A DNA stretch of 64,000 nt from Pseudomonas frederiksbergensis (lineage in GTDB: Bacteria; Pseudomonadota; Gammaproteobacteria; Pseudomonadales; Pseudomonadaceae), in assembly GCF_017114915.1 (NCBI RefSeq), contig NZ_JAAUOE010000011.1, positions 78,058 to 142,057 on the forward strand. The letters run 5' to 3'. Under the pieces are notes generated by a model, which saw only the letters and a list, made by a program, of their open reading frames with translations, made no database searches and was not told the DNA's origin. Each line of letters starts with the position of its first letter. Within the stretch, counting starts at the first letter, position 1. A program made the translations under genes and the position numbers. Shown in pieces: positions 47,467-55,718 of this stretch.

Positions 47467-49161
47467 TCAGAAGCCTAAACTCAGATGTTCGGCAATCGGG
47501 CCCAGCGCCAGGGTCGGCAAGAAGGTCAAACCACCCACCAGCAAAATGGTCACGGTCAACAGGGTCACAAACAACGGGCCATGGGTCGGGAAGCTGTTCT
47601 GGCCGATCGGCGCGGCTTTCTTCATCGCCAGGCTGCCGGCCAGGGCCAGCACCGGAAGGATGTAACCGAAGCGCCCGATCAACATGCCCAGCCCCAGCAT
47701 CAGGTTGTGGAACGCGGTGTTCGCCCCAAATCCAGCAAACGCCGAACCGTTGTTGGCACTGGCCGAGGTGTAGGCGTAGAGCAACTGGCTGAAACCGTGA
47801 GCACCAGGGTTGCTCACCGCCGCCACCGGGCCTGGCAGGCTGGCGGCAATCGCGCCGAGCACCAGCACGCCCACCGGCATCACCAGCAAGGTCACCACCA
47901 GCAGTTGGACTTCCCGGGCTTGCAGTTTTTTGCCGAGGTATTCCGGGGTGCGGCCGATCATCAGCCCGGCGAGGAACACCGCAATCAGTACGTTGAGCAA
48001 CATGCCGTAGAGCCCGGCTCCCACGCCGCCGAAGATCACTTCGCCGACCATCATGTTGATCATCGCGACCATGCCGCTCAGCGGGTTGAGGCTGTCGTGC
48101 ATGCCGTTGACCGAACCGTTGGATGCCGCTGTGGTAGTCACTGACCACAGCACGGTGGCGGTGGTACCGAAACGCGCTTCCTTGCCTTCCAGCGGTGCAG
48201 TCTGTTCGACGGCGACGTTGGCCAGGGTCGGATTGGGTTGGTATTCAGCCCACAGCGACGTCGCGCCGCCGATCAAAAACAGTGCCAGCATGCAGGCGAT
48301 GATCGCGCGGCTCTGACGCAGGTCTTTCACGTAATGGCCGAAGGTGAACACCAGCGCCACCGGGATCAGAATGATCGAGGCGACTTCGAACAGGTTGCTC
48401 CAGGCCGTCGGGTTCTCGAACGGATGCGCCGAGTTGACGCCGAAGAAGCCACCGCCGTTGGTGCCCAATTGCTTGATCGCAATCTGGCTGGCGGCCGGGC
48501 CGAGCGGGATCACCTGATCGACGCCCTGCAGAGTCACCGCATTCACATACTGCGCGAAGGTTTGCGGCACACCCTGCCACACCAGGTACAGCGCCAGCAG
48601 CAAGCACAGTGGCAGCAGGCCGTAGAGGGTGGCGCGGGTCATGTCGACCCAGAAATTGCCCAGGGTTTTGGTGGACTTGCGACCGATGCCACGGCAAAGG
48701 GCGACCAGCACCGCCAGACCCGTGGCGGCGCTGACGAAGTTCTGCACGGTGAGGCCGACCATCTGGCTCAGGTAGCTGAGGGTCGCTTCGCCGCTGTAGG
48801 ACTGCCAGTTGGTGTTGGTCATGAAGCTGACGGCGGTATTGAACGCTTGCGTCCACTCCTGACCCGGCAGGTTTTGCGGATTCAGCGGCAAGTGATCCTG
48901 GAACAGCAAAATCGCGAACAACAGCAAAAAACCCGCGAGGTTGAAGGCGAGCAAGGCCAGGGTGTACTTCTGCCAGCTCTGTTCGGCCTGCGGATCAACG
49001 CCGGCCACCCGATAACAGCCACGCTCCACCGGCCCGAGGATCGGCGAAAGCCAGGTGCGCTGCCCTTCCATCACCTTGTAGTAGAAGCGCCCCAGAAACG
49101 GTGCCGGAATCAGCACCACGGCGAAGAAGGCGAGGATCAGCCAATAGTCATAACTGTGCAT
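47467..49161 (-). CDS. kdpA: Potassium-transporting ATPase subunit KdpA
   Basis: A 564-residue channel-like subunit with four M-P-M repeats forming the selectivity filter, e.g. [45 protein letters not shown] and [13 protein letters not shown]. It begins [13 protein letters not shown]; the frame extends upstream through kdpF but that part is not translated here. It starts 8 bp after the kdpF stop. Confidence 0.97.
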   Translation of the reverse strand: MHSYDYWLILAFFAVVLIPAPFLGRFYYKVMEGQRTWLSPILGPVERGCYRVAGVDPQAEQSWQKYTLALLAFNLAGFLLLFAILLFQDHLPLNPQNLPGQEWTQAFNTAVSFMTNTNWQSYSGEATLSYLSQMVGLTVQNFVSAATGLAVLVALCRGIGRKSTKTLGNFWVDMTRATLYGLLPLCLLLALYLVWQGVPQTFAQYVNAVTLQGVDQVIPLGPAASQIAIKQLGTNGGGFFGVNSAHPFENPTAWSNLFEVASIILIPVALVFTFGHYVKDLRQSRAIIACMLALFLIGGATSLWAEYQPNPTLANVAVEQTAPLEGKEARFGTTATVLWSVTTTAASNGSVNGMHDSLNPLSGMVAMINMMVGEVIFGGVGAGLYGMLLNVLIAVFLAGLMIGRTPEYLGKKLQAREVQLLVVTLLVMPVGVLVLGAIAASLPGPVAAVSNPGAHGFSQLLYAYTSASANNGSAFAGFGANTAFHNLMLGLGMLIGRFGYILPVLALAGSLAMKKAAPIGQNSFPTHGPLFVTLLTVTILLVGGLTFLPTLALGPIAEHLSLGF

Positions 49162-49169
49162 AGCCGCTC

Positions 49170-49259
49170 CTAGTTCCGGTCCGCGCGCAACAGCGCAACC
49201 AACAGATAAATGAACAGCCCCACTGCCAATAGCAGTGACACTCCGTCCAGAACGCTCAT
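49170..49259 (-). CDS. kdpF: Small Kdp subunit KdpF
   Basis: A 29-residue single-helix peptide, MSVLDGVSLLLAVGLFIYLL..., that stabilises the KdpFABC complex in the membrane. A GGAGAAC ribosome site lies 8-10 nt upstream, and it is the first gene of the kdp operon. Short enough to be missed by length-filtered gene calling. Confidence 0.92.
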   Translation of the reverse strand: MSVLDGVSLLLAVGLFIYLLVALLRADRN

Positions 49260-49341
49260 GGAAGTTCTCCGTGTTACGGCGTATTGCCGCGTGTGGAGGG
49301 ATTGTCGACAGGGAGGCTGTAAAGGCGCGAGATCGAGGGGA

Positions 49342-49367
49342 GTGGCGGGGCATAAATAAAGCGTAAA
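49342..49367 (-). promoter_or_regulatory. Candidate KdpE binding site upstream of kdpF
   Basis: On the minus strand the site reads TTTACGCTTTATTTATG followed by CCCCGCCAC. It matches the E. coli KdpE site as I remember it (TTTATACTTTTTTTACA then CCCCGCC) in about 20 of 26 positions. It lies about 85 bp before the kdpF start; a weak -10 would fall at the TTTACAG near 49320. Confidence 0.65.
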
Positions 49368-49576
49368 GAGTGGGTTGGTGCCGGGGTTACAGTGGTGCCC
49401 GCGAAGACGGCAGAACAGGCACCCACGCCCCCAACTGGCGCACAAAAAGCGCCCATCCTGCGCCGAACATCCCCGATACGACACCTTCTCGCGCTTTACG
49501 ACTGCCATCACAACACTGGCACGCCCGCTGCCAACGCCCTCCCCCTGATCTTTCCAAACCGTTCAGGGAGCAACGC

Positions 49577-50941
49577 ATGAACACACAACTCAAACCCACG
49601 CTGGGCACGCTGCACCTGTGGGGAATCGCGGTCGGGCTGGTGATTTCCGGTGAGTACTTCGGCTGGAGTTACGGCTGGGGCGTGGCTGGTACGCTGGGCT
49701 TTCTGGTGACCTCATTTATGGTCGCCGCGATGTACACCTGCTTCATTTTCAGTTTCACCGAGCTGACCACCGCGATTCCCCATGCCGGCGGTCCCTTTGC
49801 CTACAGCCGCCGTGCCTTTGGCGAGAAAGGTGGGTTGATCGCCGGGCTGGCGACGCTGATCGAATTCGTCTTCGCCCCACCGGCGATTGCCCTGGCGATC
49901 GGCGCCTATCTGAACGTGCAGTTTCCGGCCCTCGACCCGAAACACGCGGCAGTCGGCGCCTACATCGTATTCATGGGCCTGAACATCCTCGGCGTGAAAC
50001 TGGCCGCGACGTTCGAACTGGTGGTCTGCGTATTGGCGGTCGCTGAACTGCTGGTGTTCATGGGCGTTGTCGCCCCGGCGTTCAGCTTCAGCAATTTCGC
50101 GCTCAATGGCTGGGCCGGTTCCGAGGTGTTCGGTGCGCCGGCGATTGCCGGGATGTTCGCGGCCATTCCATTTGCCATCTGGTTCTTCCTGGCCATCGAA
50201 GGCGCGGCCATGGCCGCCGAAGAAGCCAAGGACCCGAAACGCACGATCCCCAAGGCCTACATCAGCGGCATCCTGACGCTGGTGCTGCTGGCCATGGGCG
50301 TGATGTTCTTTGCCGGCGGCGTTGGCGACTGGCGCACCCTGTCGAACATCAACGATCCGCTGCCCCAAGCCATGAAAGCCGTGGTCGGCAAAAGCTCCGG
50401 CTGGTTGCACATGCTGGTGTGGATCGGCCTGTTCGGCCTGGTGGCGAGTTTCCACGGGATCATCCTCGGCTACTCGCGGCAGTTCTTTGCGCTGGCCCGG
50501 GCCGGTTACCTGCCGGCATCGCTGGCCAAACTGTCGCGCTTCCAGACACCGCACCGGGCGATCATCGCCGGTGGCGTGATCGGTATCGCGGCAATTTACA
50601 GCGACGGTTTGATCAACCTCGGCGGCATGACGCTGACAGCGGCGATGATCACCATGGCGGTATTCGGCGCGATCGTGATGTACATCATGAGCATGCTCAG
50701 CCTGTTCAAACTGCGTAAAACCGAGCCGAACCTGGAACGCACCTTCCGCGCGCCCTGCTACCCGTTGGTGCCCTTCATTGCGCTGCTGCTGGCGGTGGTT
50801 TGCCTGGTGGCGATGGCGTGGTTCAACGCGTTGATCGGGTTGATCTTCCTCGGCTTCATGGCGGTGGGTTTCGTGTACTTCATGCTGACGGCGCAATTGC
50901 GTGCCGATGCGCCGGCGGATGCGATGTTGACCGGGCTCTAA
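49577..50941 (+). CDS. Amino acid/ethanolamine permease (Eat-like APC family)
   Basis: A 454-residue APC-superfamily transporter with 12 predicted helices. The N-terminal LGTLHLWGIAVGLVISGEYFGWSYGW and YSRRAFGEKGGLIAGLATLIEFVFAPPAIALA closely match ethanolamine permeases. No ethanolamine ammonia-lyase genes are in the window, so substrate remains likely rather than certain. GGGAGCAACGC ribosome site. It is divergent from kdp, sharing a 317-bp regulatory region. Confidence 0.9.
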   Translation: MNTQLKPTLGTLHLWGIAVGLVISGEYFGWSYGWGVAGTLGFLVTSFMVAAMYTCFIFSFTELTTAIPHAGGPFAYSRRAFGEKGGLIAGLATLIEFVFAPPAIALAIGAYLNVQFPALDPKHAAVGAYIVFMGLNILGVKLAATFELVVCVLAVAELLVFMGVVAPAFSFSNFALNGWAGSEVFGAPAIAGMFAAIPFAIWFFLAIEGAAMAAEEAKDPKRTIPKAYISGILTLVLLAMGVMFFAGGVGDWRTLSNINDPLPQAMKAVVGKSSGWLHMLVWIGLFGLVASFHGIILGYSRQFFALARAGYLPASLAKLSRFQTPHRAIIAGGVIGIAAIYSDGLINLGGMTLTAAMITMAVFGAIVMYIMSMLSLFKLRKTEPNLERTFRAPCYPLVPFIALLLAVVCLVAMAWFNALIGLIFLGFMAVGFVYFMLTAQLRADAPADAMLTGL

Positions 50942-51071
50942 ACAGCCGCAATGTTGCTGTCAAATCAGGCATAGAATGGAACCACTGCGAAATTTCATCG
51001 CTCAAAAGTGGTATGCAGGATCGGTCGGCGAAAACCTCGCCCACCGATCCTGCCCTTAAGGAGAAATTCCT

Positions 51072-51239
51072 ATGCCTTGGTATGCCTGGTTGATTCTGAT
51101 CCTTGCCATCGGCTCGATCGTTGGCGGTTTGCTGTTGCTGCGCGACACCGCCCACAAGGTTGAATTGACTGAAGAGCAACGTAAACGCGTGGCCGAACGC
51201 AATGCGCAAGCGGACGCCAAGGATGCGCAGGACCGCTGA
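51072..51239 (+). CDS. DUF2897-type small membrane peptide
   Basis: A 55-residue protein with an N-terminal membrane helix (MPWYAWLILILAIGSIVGGL) and charged tail VELTEEQRKRVAERNAQADAKDAQDR. It fits the DUF2897 family of pseudomonads, from memory. The start follows a ribosome site in AAGGAGAAATTCCT. Function is unknown. Confidence 0.8.
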   Translation: MPWYAWLILILAIGSIVGGLLLLRDTAHKVELTEEQRKRVAERNAQADAKDAQDR

Positions 51240-51252
51240 CCGCGCAGCACCT

Positions 51253-51343
51253 ATAGAAGCGTGGCTTGCCCGCGAAGAACGATGACGCGTAATACCTGAA
51301 AAACCGCGGCGCATTCTTCGCGGGCAAGCCACGCTCCTACAGG
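51253..51343. repeat. REPIN (GCGGGCAAGCC family)
   Basis: GAAGCGTGGCTTGCCCGCGA on the left and TCGCGGGCAAGCCACGCTCC on the right form inverted REP units with a 30-bp centre, between two convergent genes. Confidence 0.85.
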
Positions 51344-51364
51344 ATTTTCGTCGCTCAAACCCCT

Positions 51365-52216
51365 TTATTTTTCCCAATCAGCCTTGGCGATATGCAAGCC
51401 ATGCTGCCCTTTATAAGCCGCACGCTCCGGCTGGCTCCACCCCTCGAGCAGCGAATCCTCCAACCGGTAAATCTCCACCCCCAGAGGGCGACACACACTC
51501 AACGGGTCCTGCGCGTCCGGCCCCCACATGGCAAGCGACAGATCGCCACCCGGGCAGGTCGATAGCGCACACAGCAAATCAATCTCGGCAAAGAACTCCA
51601 GGTAATCCCCCTTCCGCGCCGGGCAGGCTTTCATGAAGTACAGGTCGTCGTGGTTCAGGCCGGTGCACTGGAAGATATTCAGCACATCATGCACGTCAAA
51701 CTCAGTCAGGCCATGGGGCAACACCGCGCGAGTCAGGTTGGAGTGACAGTGATGATGGAAGTCTTCACCGGTGAGCATTTTGTTCACGTAAGGATCGCAG
51801 CGCGTTCCCAGCAAATCGTGCAAACGCCCGCCGTGTTCATCGATGCCATAACCGGCCAGGCTATCGTCGGTAATGGTCACCAGCGGCCGTAAAAAAGGCA
51901 GGTTCGACCAGAGCCGGTCATGGGTGCTGACATGAGCGCCCTGCAACTGCCGGGTCCGCGCCGCCCACAAGCGCTCGCGTGGATCGTGGGCATTCCAGAC
52001 ATTGAAATCCCCGACTTGCGGGCCGACCGGGGTCGTGACCCTGAACACATGCCCGGCCGGCACATTCCAGGCGCGGCCGGTGCGGATCGGCACTTCGAAC
52101 TGCTCGATCAGCGTGCGCCCCTCTTTCTGGTCGCGGATCCGTTCGTAAAAGGCTGTGTCCACCTGCAAGGCCGAGCCTTTGCTGACTTGATAGGCCGCCG
52201 GATAGTCTTTGTACAT
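51365..52216 (-). CDS. DUF1989 (urea carboxylase-associated) family protein
   Basis: A 283-residue protein of the DUF1989 family, members of which accompany urea carboxylase and nitrogen-catabolic genes. The His/Cys-rich LTGEDFHHHCHSNLTRAV segment probably binds a metal; RTGRAWNVPAGHVFRVTTPVGPQVGDFNVWNAHDPRE is characteristic. Activity unknown. Start at 52216 is the MYKDYP codon; the frame extends 13 codons more. It follows the GntR gene by 16 bp, so they form an operon. Confidence 0.82.
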   Translation of the reverse strand: MYKDYPAAYQVSKGSALQVDTAFYERIRDQKEGRTLIEQFEVPIRTGRAWNVPAGHVFRVTTPVGPQVGDFNVWNAHDPRERLWAARTRQLQGAHVSTHDRLWSNLPFLRPLVTITDDSLAGYGIDEHGGRLHDLLGTRCDPYVNKMLTGEDFHHHCHSNLTRAVLPHGLTEFDVHDVLNIFQCTGLNHDDLYFMKACPARKGDYLEFFAEIDLLCALSTCPGGDLSLAMWGPDAQDPLSVCRPLGVEIYRLEDSLLEGWSQPERAAYKGQHGLHIAKADWEK

Positions 52217-52232
52217 GGCACAAAATCCTCGA

Positions 52233-52886
52233 TCAGTGATGGGATGAAGGGGCAAGCATCTGCAACAGGAGGTGTTCGGAGTCGTCGAGATAAAGGCTCA
52301 TGGCGTCCCCGGCCGCACGCTTGTCGCCGTCGGCCAGCAAGTCATGGATCTGCCGGTCGCGGGCCAGCCAGGGCGCCTGAAAACGTGATTCATCGGGAGC
52401 AGTGCAAAACACCAGACGCAATTGCGCGACGACGTTGGTGAAGAACTCATCGAACAACGGGCTGCGCAGCAACCCGACGATGTGTTGATGAAAGGCCAGG
52501 CTGTGGGTACCGACCGCGCGCCAGTCCTCGCGCTCCCGGGCCAGGTCGGCGGCCTCCAGGGCCTCGAGCATTTGGTCGGACTGATCATCACGCAATGGCT
52601 GACTGGCGCTGATAGCTTGCAGTTCCAGGGTGCGCCGGACCTTGAACAGGTCGCGCACATCATTGACACCCAGCCTGCGCACCATCACGCCTTTGTTGCG
52701 GACATAAAGGGTCAGCCCCTCCTGCCCCAGACGGTGCAACGCCTCGCGAATGGTATTTCGCGAGGCGTTGTAAGCCGACACCAGATCGTTTTCCACCAGC
52801 GCCATGCCGGGCAGCAAACGACCGCCGATAATGTCAGCGCGCAATTCCAATGTGATGTGGTCGGCCAGGGACAGTCCGCTGCTCAT
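52233..52886 (-). CDS. GntR-family regulator, FCD type
   Basis: A 217-residue regulator. The winged helix is in LRADIIGGRLLPGMALVENDLVSAYNASRNTIREALHRLGQEGL and the FCD domain (about residues 85-205) has the metal-binding His of FHQHIVGLLRS. FCD regulators usually sense small carboxylates or amino acids. It likely controls its downstream partner, DUF1989. GAGG precedes the ATG at 52886. Confidence 0.88.
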   Translation of the reverse strand: MSSGLSLADHITLELRADIIGGRLLPGMALVENDLVSAYNASRNTIREALHRLGQEGLTLYVRNKGVMVRRLGVNDVRDLFKVRRTLELQAISASQPLRDDQSDQMLEALEAADLAREREDWRAVGTHSLAFHQHIVGLLRSPLFDEFFTNVVAQLRLVFCTAPDESRFQAPWLARDRQIHDLLADGDKRAAGDAMSLYLDDSEHLLLQMLAPSSHH

Positions 52887-52964
52887 ACTCAACGCCTCGT
52901 GATTGTTCAACAATCGTCAGTGAATGAGTAATCACTATTCGTGCCATCACCTGCCTGTCGTGAA

Positions 52965-54239
52965 CTAGTCCTCCCAGTATTTGAACAATACGCTGGCATT
53001 CACCCCGCCAAATCCAAAGCCGTTGGACATCGCGTAGTCGATGTTCATCGGCCGCGCCTGGCCATGGACGATGTCCACCCCTTGCGCCGCCGGATCCGGG
53101 TTATCGAAGTTGAGTGTGGCCGGTACCACCTGATCACGGAGCGCCAACAGGGTAAAGATCGCCTCGATACCGCCCGCGGCGCCGAGCAAATGGCCGGTGG
53201 CTGATTTGGTCGACGTTACCGCGATGTTGTTGTCCGAGCCAAACAGCGACTTGATGGCTGCCAATTCCCCAAGATCGCCAACCGGTGTCGAAGTCGCATG
53301 AGCATTGAGATGCTGCACCTGCGCCGGCGAAATGCCCGCCTGAGCCAATGCCAGTGACATCGCCCGTCGCGCACCACTGCCATCTTCAGGCCCCGCGGTC
53401 AGGTGATAAGCATCAGCGCTGGTGCCGTAACCGACCAGCTCGGCCAACGGCTGAGCCCCGCGTGCCAAGGCATGCTCCAGGGATTCGATCACCAGCAGGC
53501 CCGAGCCCTCGCCCATCACGAAGCCGTCACGCCCACTGTCGAACGGCCGCGAGGCGCGTTCCGGGGTGTCGTTATAACCGCTGGACAAGGCCCGCGCCGC
53601 CGCGAACCCGCCGAGGCTGACACGATCGATCGCCGCTTCCGCACCGCCACACACCGCAATATCCGCCTCGCCACAGCGAATCAGCCGCGCCGCGTCACCA
53701 ATCGCCTGAACCCCGGCCGCGCACGCCGTTACCGGCGCCCCCAAAGGCCCCTTGAAACCGTGCTGGATCGACACATGGCCCGCCGCGAGGTTGACCAGAA
53801 ACGAAGGAATGGTGAACGGCGACAAACGTCGCGGACCACGGGTGTCGGTGGTGCGCACCGCCTCGGCAATCGCGCCGAAACCACCCACGCCCGAACCGAT
53901 AATGGTGGCCGTGCGTTCCTGGGCATTGGCGTCCTGCGGTTGCCAACCGGCCTGCTCCAGTGCCTGACGCGCGGCTTCCATGGCGAACAGAATGAAGCGG
54001 TCCATCTTTTTCTGCTCTTTGGGCGGCGTCGCCAGGTCCGGGTCGAAACCCGCCTCGGCATCTTCGGCCAGAGACTGCACCGCGCCACCGACCTTGGTCG
54101 ACAGATCGGCAACCACCTCCTCCGGCAGTACCCGCAACCCGGAGCGCCCGGCCAACAGACGCGCCCAAACCGCTTCGACACCGCTACCCAACGGAGACAC
54201 CAGGCCCATGCCCGTGACCACCACTCGACGATGACTCAT
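52965..54239 (-). CDS. Beta-ketoacyl-ACP synthase, FabF-like paralogue
   Basis: A 424-residue thiolase-fold KAS II-type enzyme. The Cys-His-His triad is present: C173 in TACAAGVQAIGDAA, H314 in NAHATSTPVGD, H350 in SATGHLLGAAGG. The gene stands away from a fab operon (no acpP, fabD or fabG neighbours apart from an SDR), so it is probably a paralogue for a specialised or inducible product. It is transcribed with the SDR gene upstream (32-bp gap). Confidence 0.9.
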   Translation of the reverse strand: MSHRRVVVTGMGLVSPLGSGVEAVWARLLAGRSGLRVLPEEVVADLSTKVGGAVQSLAEDAEAGFDPDLATPPKEQKKMDRFILFAMEAARQALEQAGWQPQDANAQERTATIIGSGVGGFGAIAEAVRTTDTRGPRRLSPFTIPSFLVNLAAGHVSIQHGFKGPLGAPVTACAAGVQAIGDAARLIRCGEADIAVCGGAEAAIDRVSLGGFAAARALSSGYNDTPERASRPFDSGRDGFVMGEGSGLLVIESLEHALARGAQPLAELVGYGTSADAYHLTAGPEDGSGARRAMSLALAQAGISPAQVQHLNAHATSTPVGDLGELAAIKSLFGSDNNIAVTSTKSATGHLLGAAGGIEAIFTLLALRDQVVPATLNFDNPDPAAQGVDIVHGQARPMNIDYAMSNGFGFGGVNASVLFKYWED

Positions 54240-54271
54240 AGCGCAAATACCTCAAGCCGATTCATGAGGCC

Positions 54272-55066
54272 TCACTTGTAACGTGAGGCGGCCGTGCTTC
54301 TGGACAGATTAGGCGCCATCGCATGACGCGCCGCCATAAAGGCCTCCCACTCGGAGGCATTCGGCAACGAAGGAATAGTGATCAACTCACCTTGATCCAG
54401 ACCCGACAACGCCGCGTCGACCATCTCCGCCGCCTCCATGACCATCTCCTCCGGAATCTGGGTCGCATCGATACCGGAGCGCTCCCAGATTTCAGTGCGT
54501 GTTACACCCGGCAACACCGCTTGCACCTGGACCCCGGTGCCTTGCAGCTCAGCGTTCAACGACTGAGTCAGGCTCAACACATAAGCCTTGCTTGCGCTGT
54601 ACGTCGCGTTGAACCGCTCAGGAAACAACGCCACCACGGATGCAATATTGACGATCGTCCCGCGACCGGCCTTGGTAAAACCGGCTGCCGCCGCCGAGGC
54701 CAGCCGCGTCACCGTGGTGACGTTCAGCTGAATCAAGCGTTCCAGCTGATCCATGTCCGCGTTGGCGAGCAAACCATCCGCCGCAACACCGGCGTTGTTC
54801 ACCAGCAGGCTGATGCTCGAATCGCTGCGCAGGCGCTGCTCAAGCTTCAGCACATCATCCTTTTGCGTCAGATCCGCCTTGAGCACCTCCACCTGAACAC
54901 CATGCGCGGCGCGCAACGTGCTCGCCGCGGCCTCCAGTCGTTCCTGATCACGGGCCACCAGCAATAAATCAAAACCACGTGCCGCCAAGCGCTGCGCGTA
55001 AATCGCACCGATGCCGGAAGAAGCGCCGGTGACAAGGGCCGTACCTTGGGTCTGGACAGAATTCAT
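54272..55066 (-). CDS. Short-chain dehydrogenase/reductase
   Basis: A 264-residue classical SDR. NAD(P) motif TGASSGIG (13-20), NNAG (90-93), and catalytic S143, Y156, K160 (YSASK). Substrate unknown; with the ketoacyl synthase behind it, a 3-ketoacyl reduction is conceivable. AGGAG site before the ATG. A pair of 11-bp direct repeats lies near the promoter. Confidence 0.9.
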   Translation of the reverse strand: MNSVQTQGTALVTGASSGIGAIYAQRLAARGFDLLLVARDQERLEAAASTLRAAHGVQVEVLKADLTQKDDVLKLEQRLRSDSSISLLVNNAGVAADGLLANADMDQLERLIQLNVTTVTRLASAAAAGFTKAGRGTIVNIASVVALFPERFNATYSASKAYVLSLTQSLNAELQGTGVQVQAVLPGVTRTEIWERSGIDATQIPEEMVMEAAEMVDAALSGLDQGELITIPSLPNASEWEAFMAARHAMAPNLSRSTAASRYK

Positions 55067-55141
55067 GACAGTGCTCCTGGGAGGATGCTAGAAGGAAGGC
55101 GAGCGCCTGAGTATCAGAGCGCTTCAGCGAATGACGAATTT

Positions 55142-55180
55142 ATTATAGGCATAATTTGATCGCCATATGATAGCCGTAAT
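55142..55180 (-). promoter_or_regulatory. SDR promoter region with 11-bp direct repeats
   Basis: ATAGGCATAAT (55145-55155) and ATAGCCGTAAT (55170-55180) repeat with 25-bp spacing. On the minus strand a consensus -10 TATAAT overlaps the first (55142-55147). This suggests an operator; no regulator gene is adjacent. Confidence 0.45.
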
Positions 55181-55228
55181 TTTTTGCATCCCGATGAAAG
55201 GTGTCAGATCGCCCGTGTGGCAATAAGC

Positions 55229-55253
55229 AAAAAGGCCGGTCAATGACCGGCCT
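55229..55253 (-). terminator. Terminator of the ComEA-like gene
   Basis: On the minus strand, GAGGCCGGTCA-TTGACCGGCCTTTTT: compact hairpin and T5, 17 bp after the stop. Confidence 0.85.
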
Positions 55254-55269
55254 CCATGGACTTACAAGC

Positions 55270-55605
55270 TTAGTTCACTTCCAGCTTCTCGCGATTCTTG
55301 TCCAGAATGGCTTTGCCGATCCCTTTCACTTCCAGCAATTCGTCTACCGACGAAAATGGCCCATTACTTTCACGATACGCAACAATCGCCTTGGCCTTCG
55401 CCTCACCAATACCGGACAACTCGCGTTGCAGCGTCGGCGCATCGGCTTCATTGAGATCGACCTTGCCGGTTTGAGCCTTGGCGGCAACGTCCAGCATCAA
55501 GGGTGCCTTGGCAGCCTCTGGCGCAGCCGTCGGCGCAGCAATGGCCGCAATGGAGGCGCTGGTGAGCAGGGCAAAAACCAGAGAGTAGAAATAGCCAGTA
55601 CGCAT
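55270..55605 (-). CDS. ComEA-like helix-hairpin-helix protein
   Basis: A 111-residue exported protein: a signal peptide (VFALLTSASIAAIAA), then a short linker and a double HhH DNA-binding domain (VDLNEADAPTLQRELSGIGEAKAKAIVAYRESNGPF and VDELLEVKGIGKAILDKNREKLEVN). ComEA proteins bind DNA in the periplasm for transformation uptake. GGAGC ribosome site for the ATG at 55605. Confidence 0.92.
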   Translation of the reverse strand: MRTGYFYSLVFALLTSASIAAIAAPTAAPEAAKAPLMLDVAAKAQTGKVDLNEADAPTLQRELSGIGEAKAKAIVAYRESNGPFSSVDELLEVKGIGKAILDKNREKLEVN

Positions 55606-55718
55606 ATATGAAGCTCCATGACATCGATTGGAAGAAGCAGCTTTTCCGAAGCTGCTTCCCAAACTTAGGCGATGTGATGGAGCTGTCAAAAGTGTGTCCG
55701 TTACAGGATGTGAAACAA

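Noticed and set aside
49162..49353. 64-codon extension of the kdpA frame
   Set aside because: It overlaps kdpF in another frame; KdpA begins MHSYDYWL.
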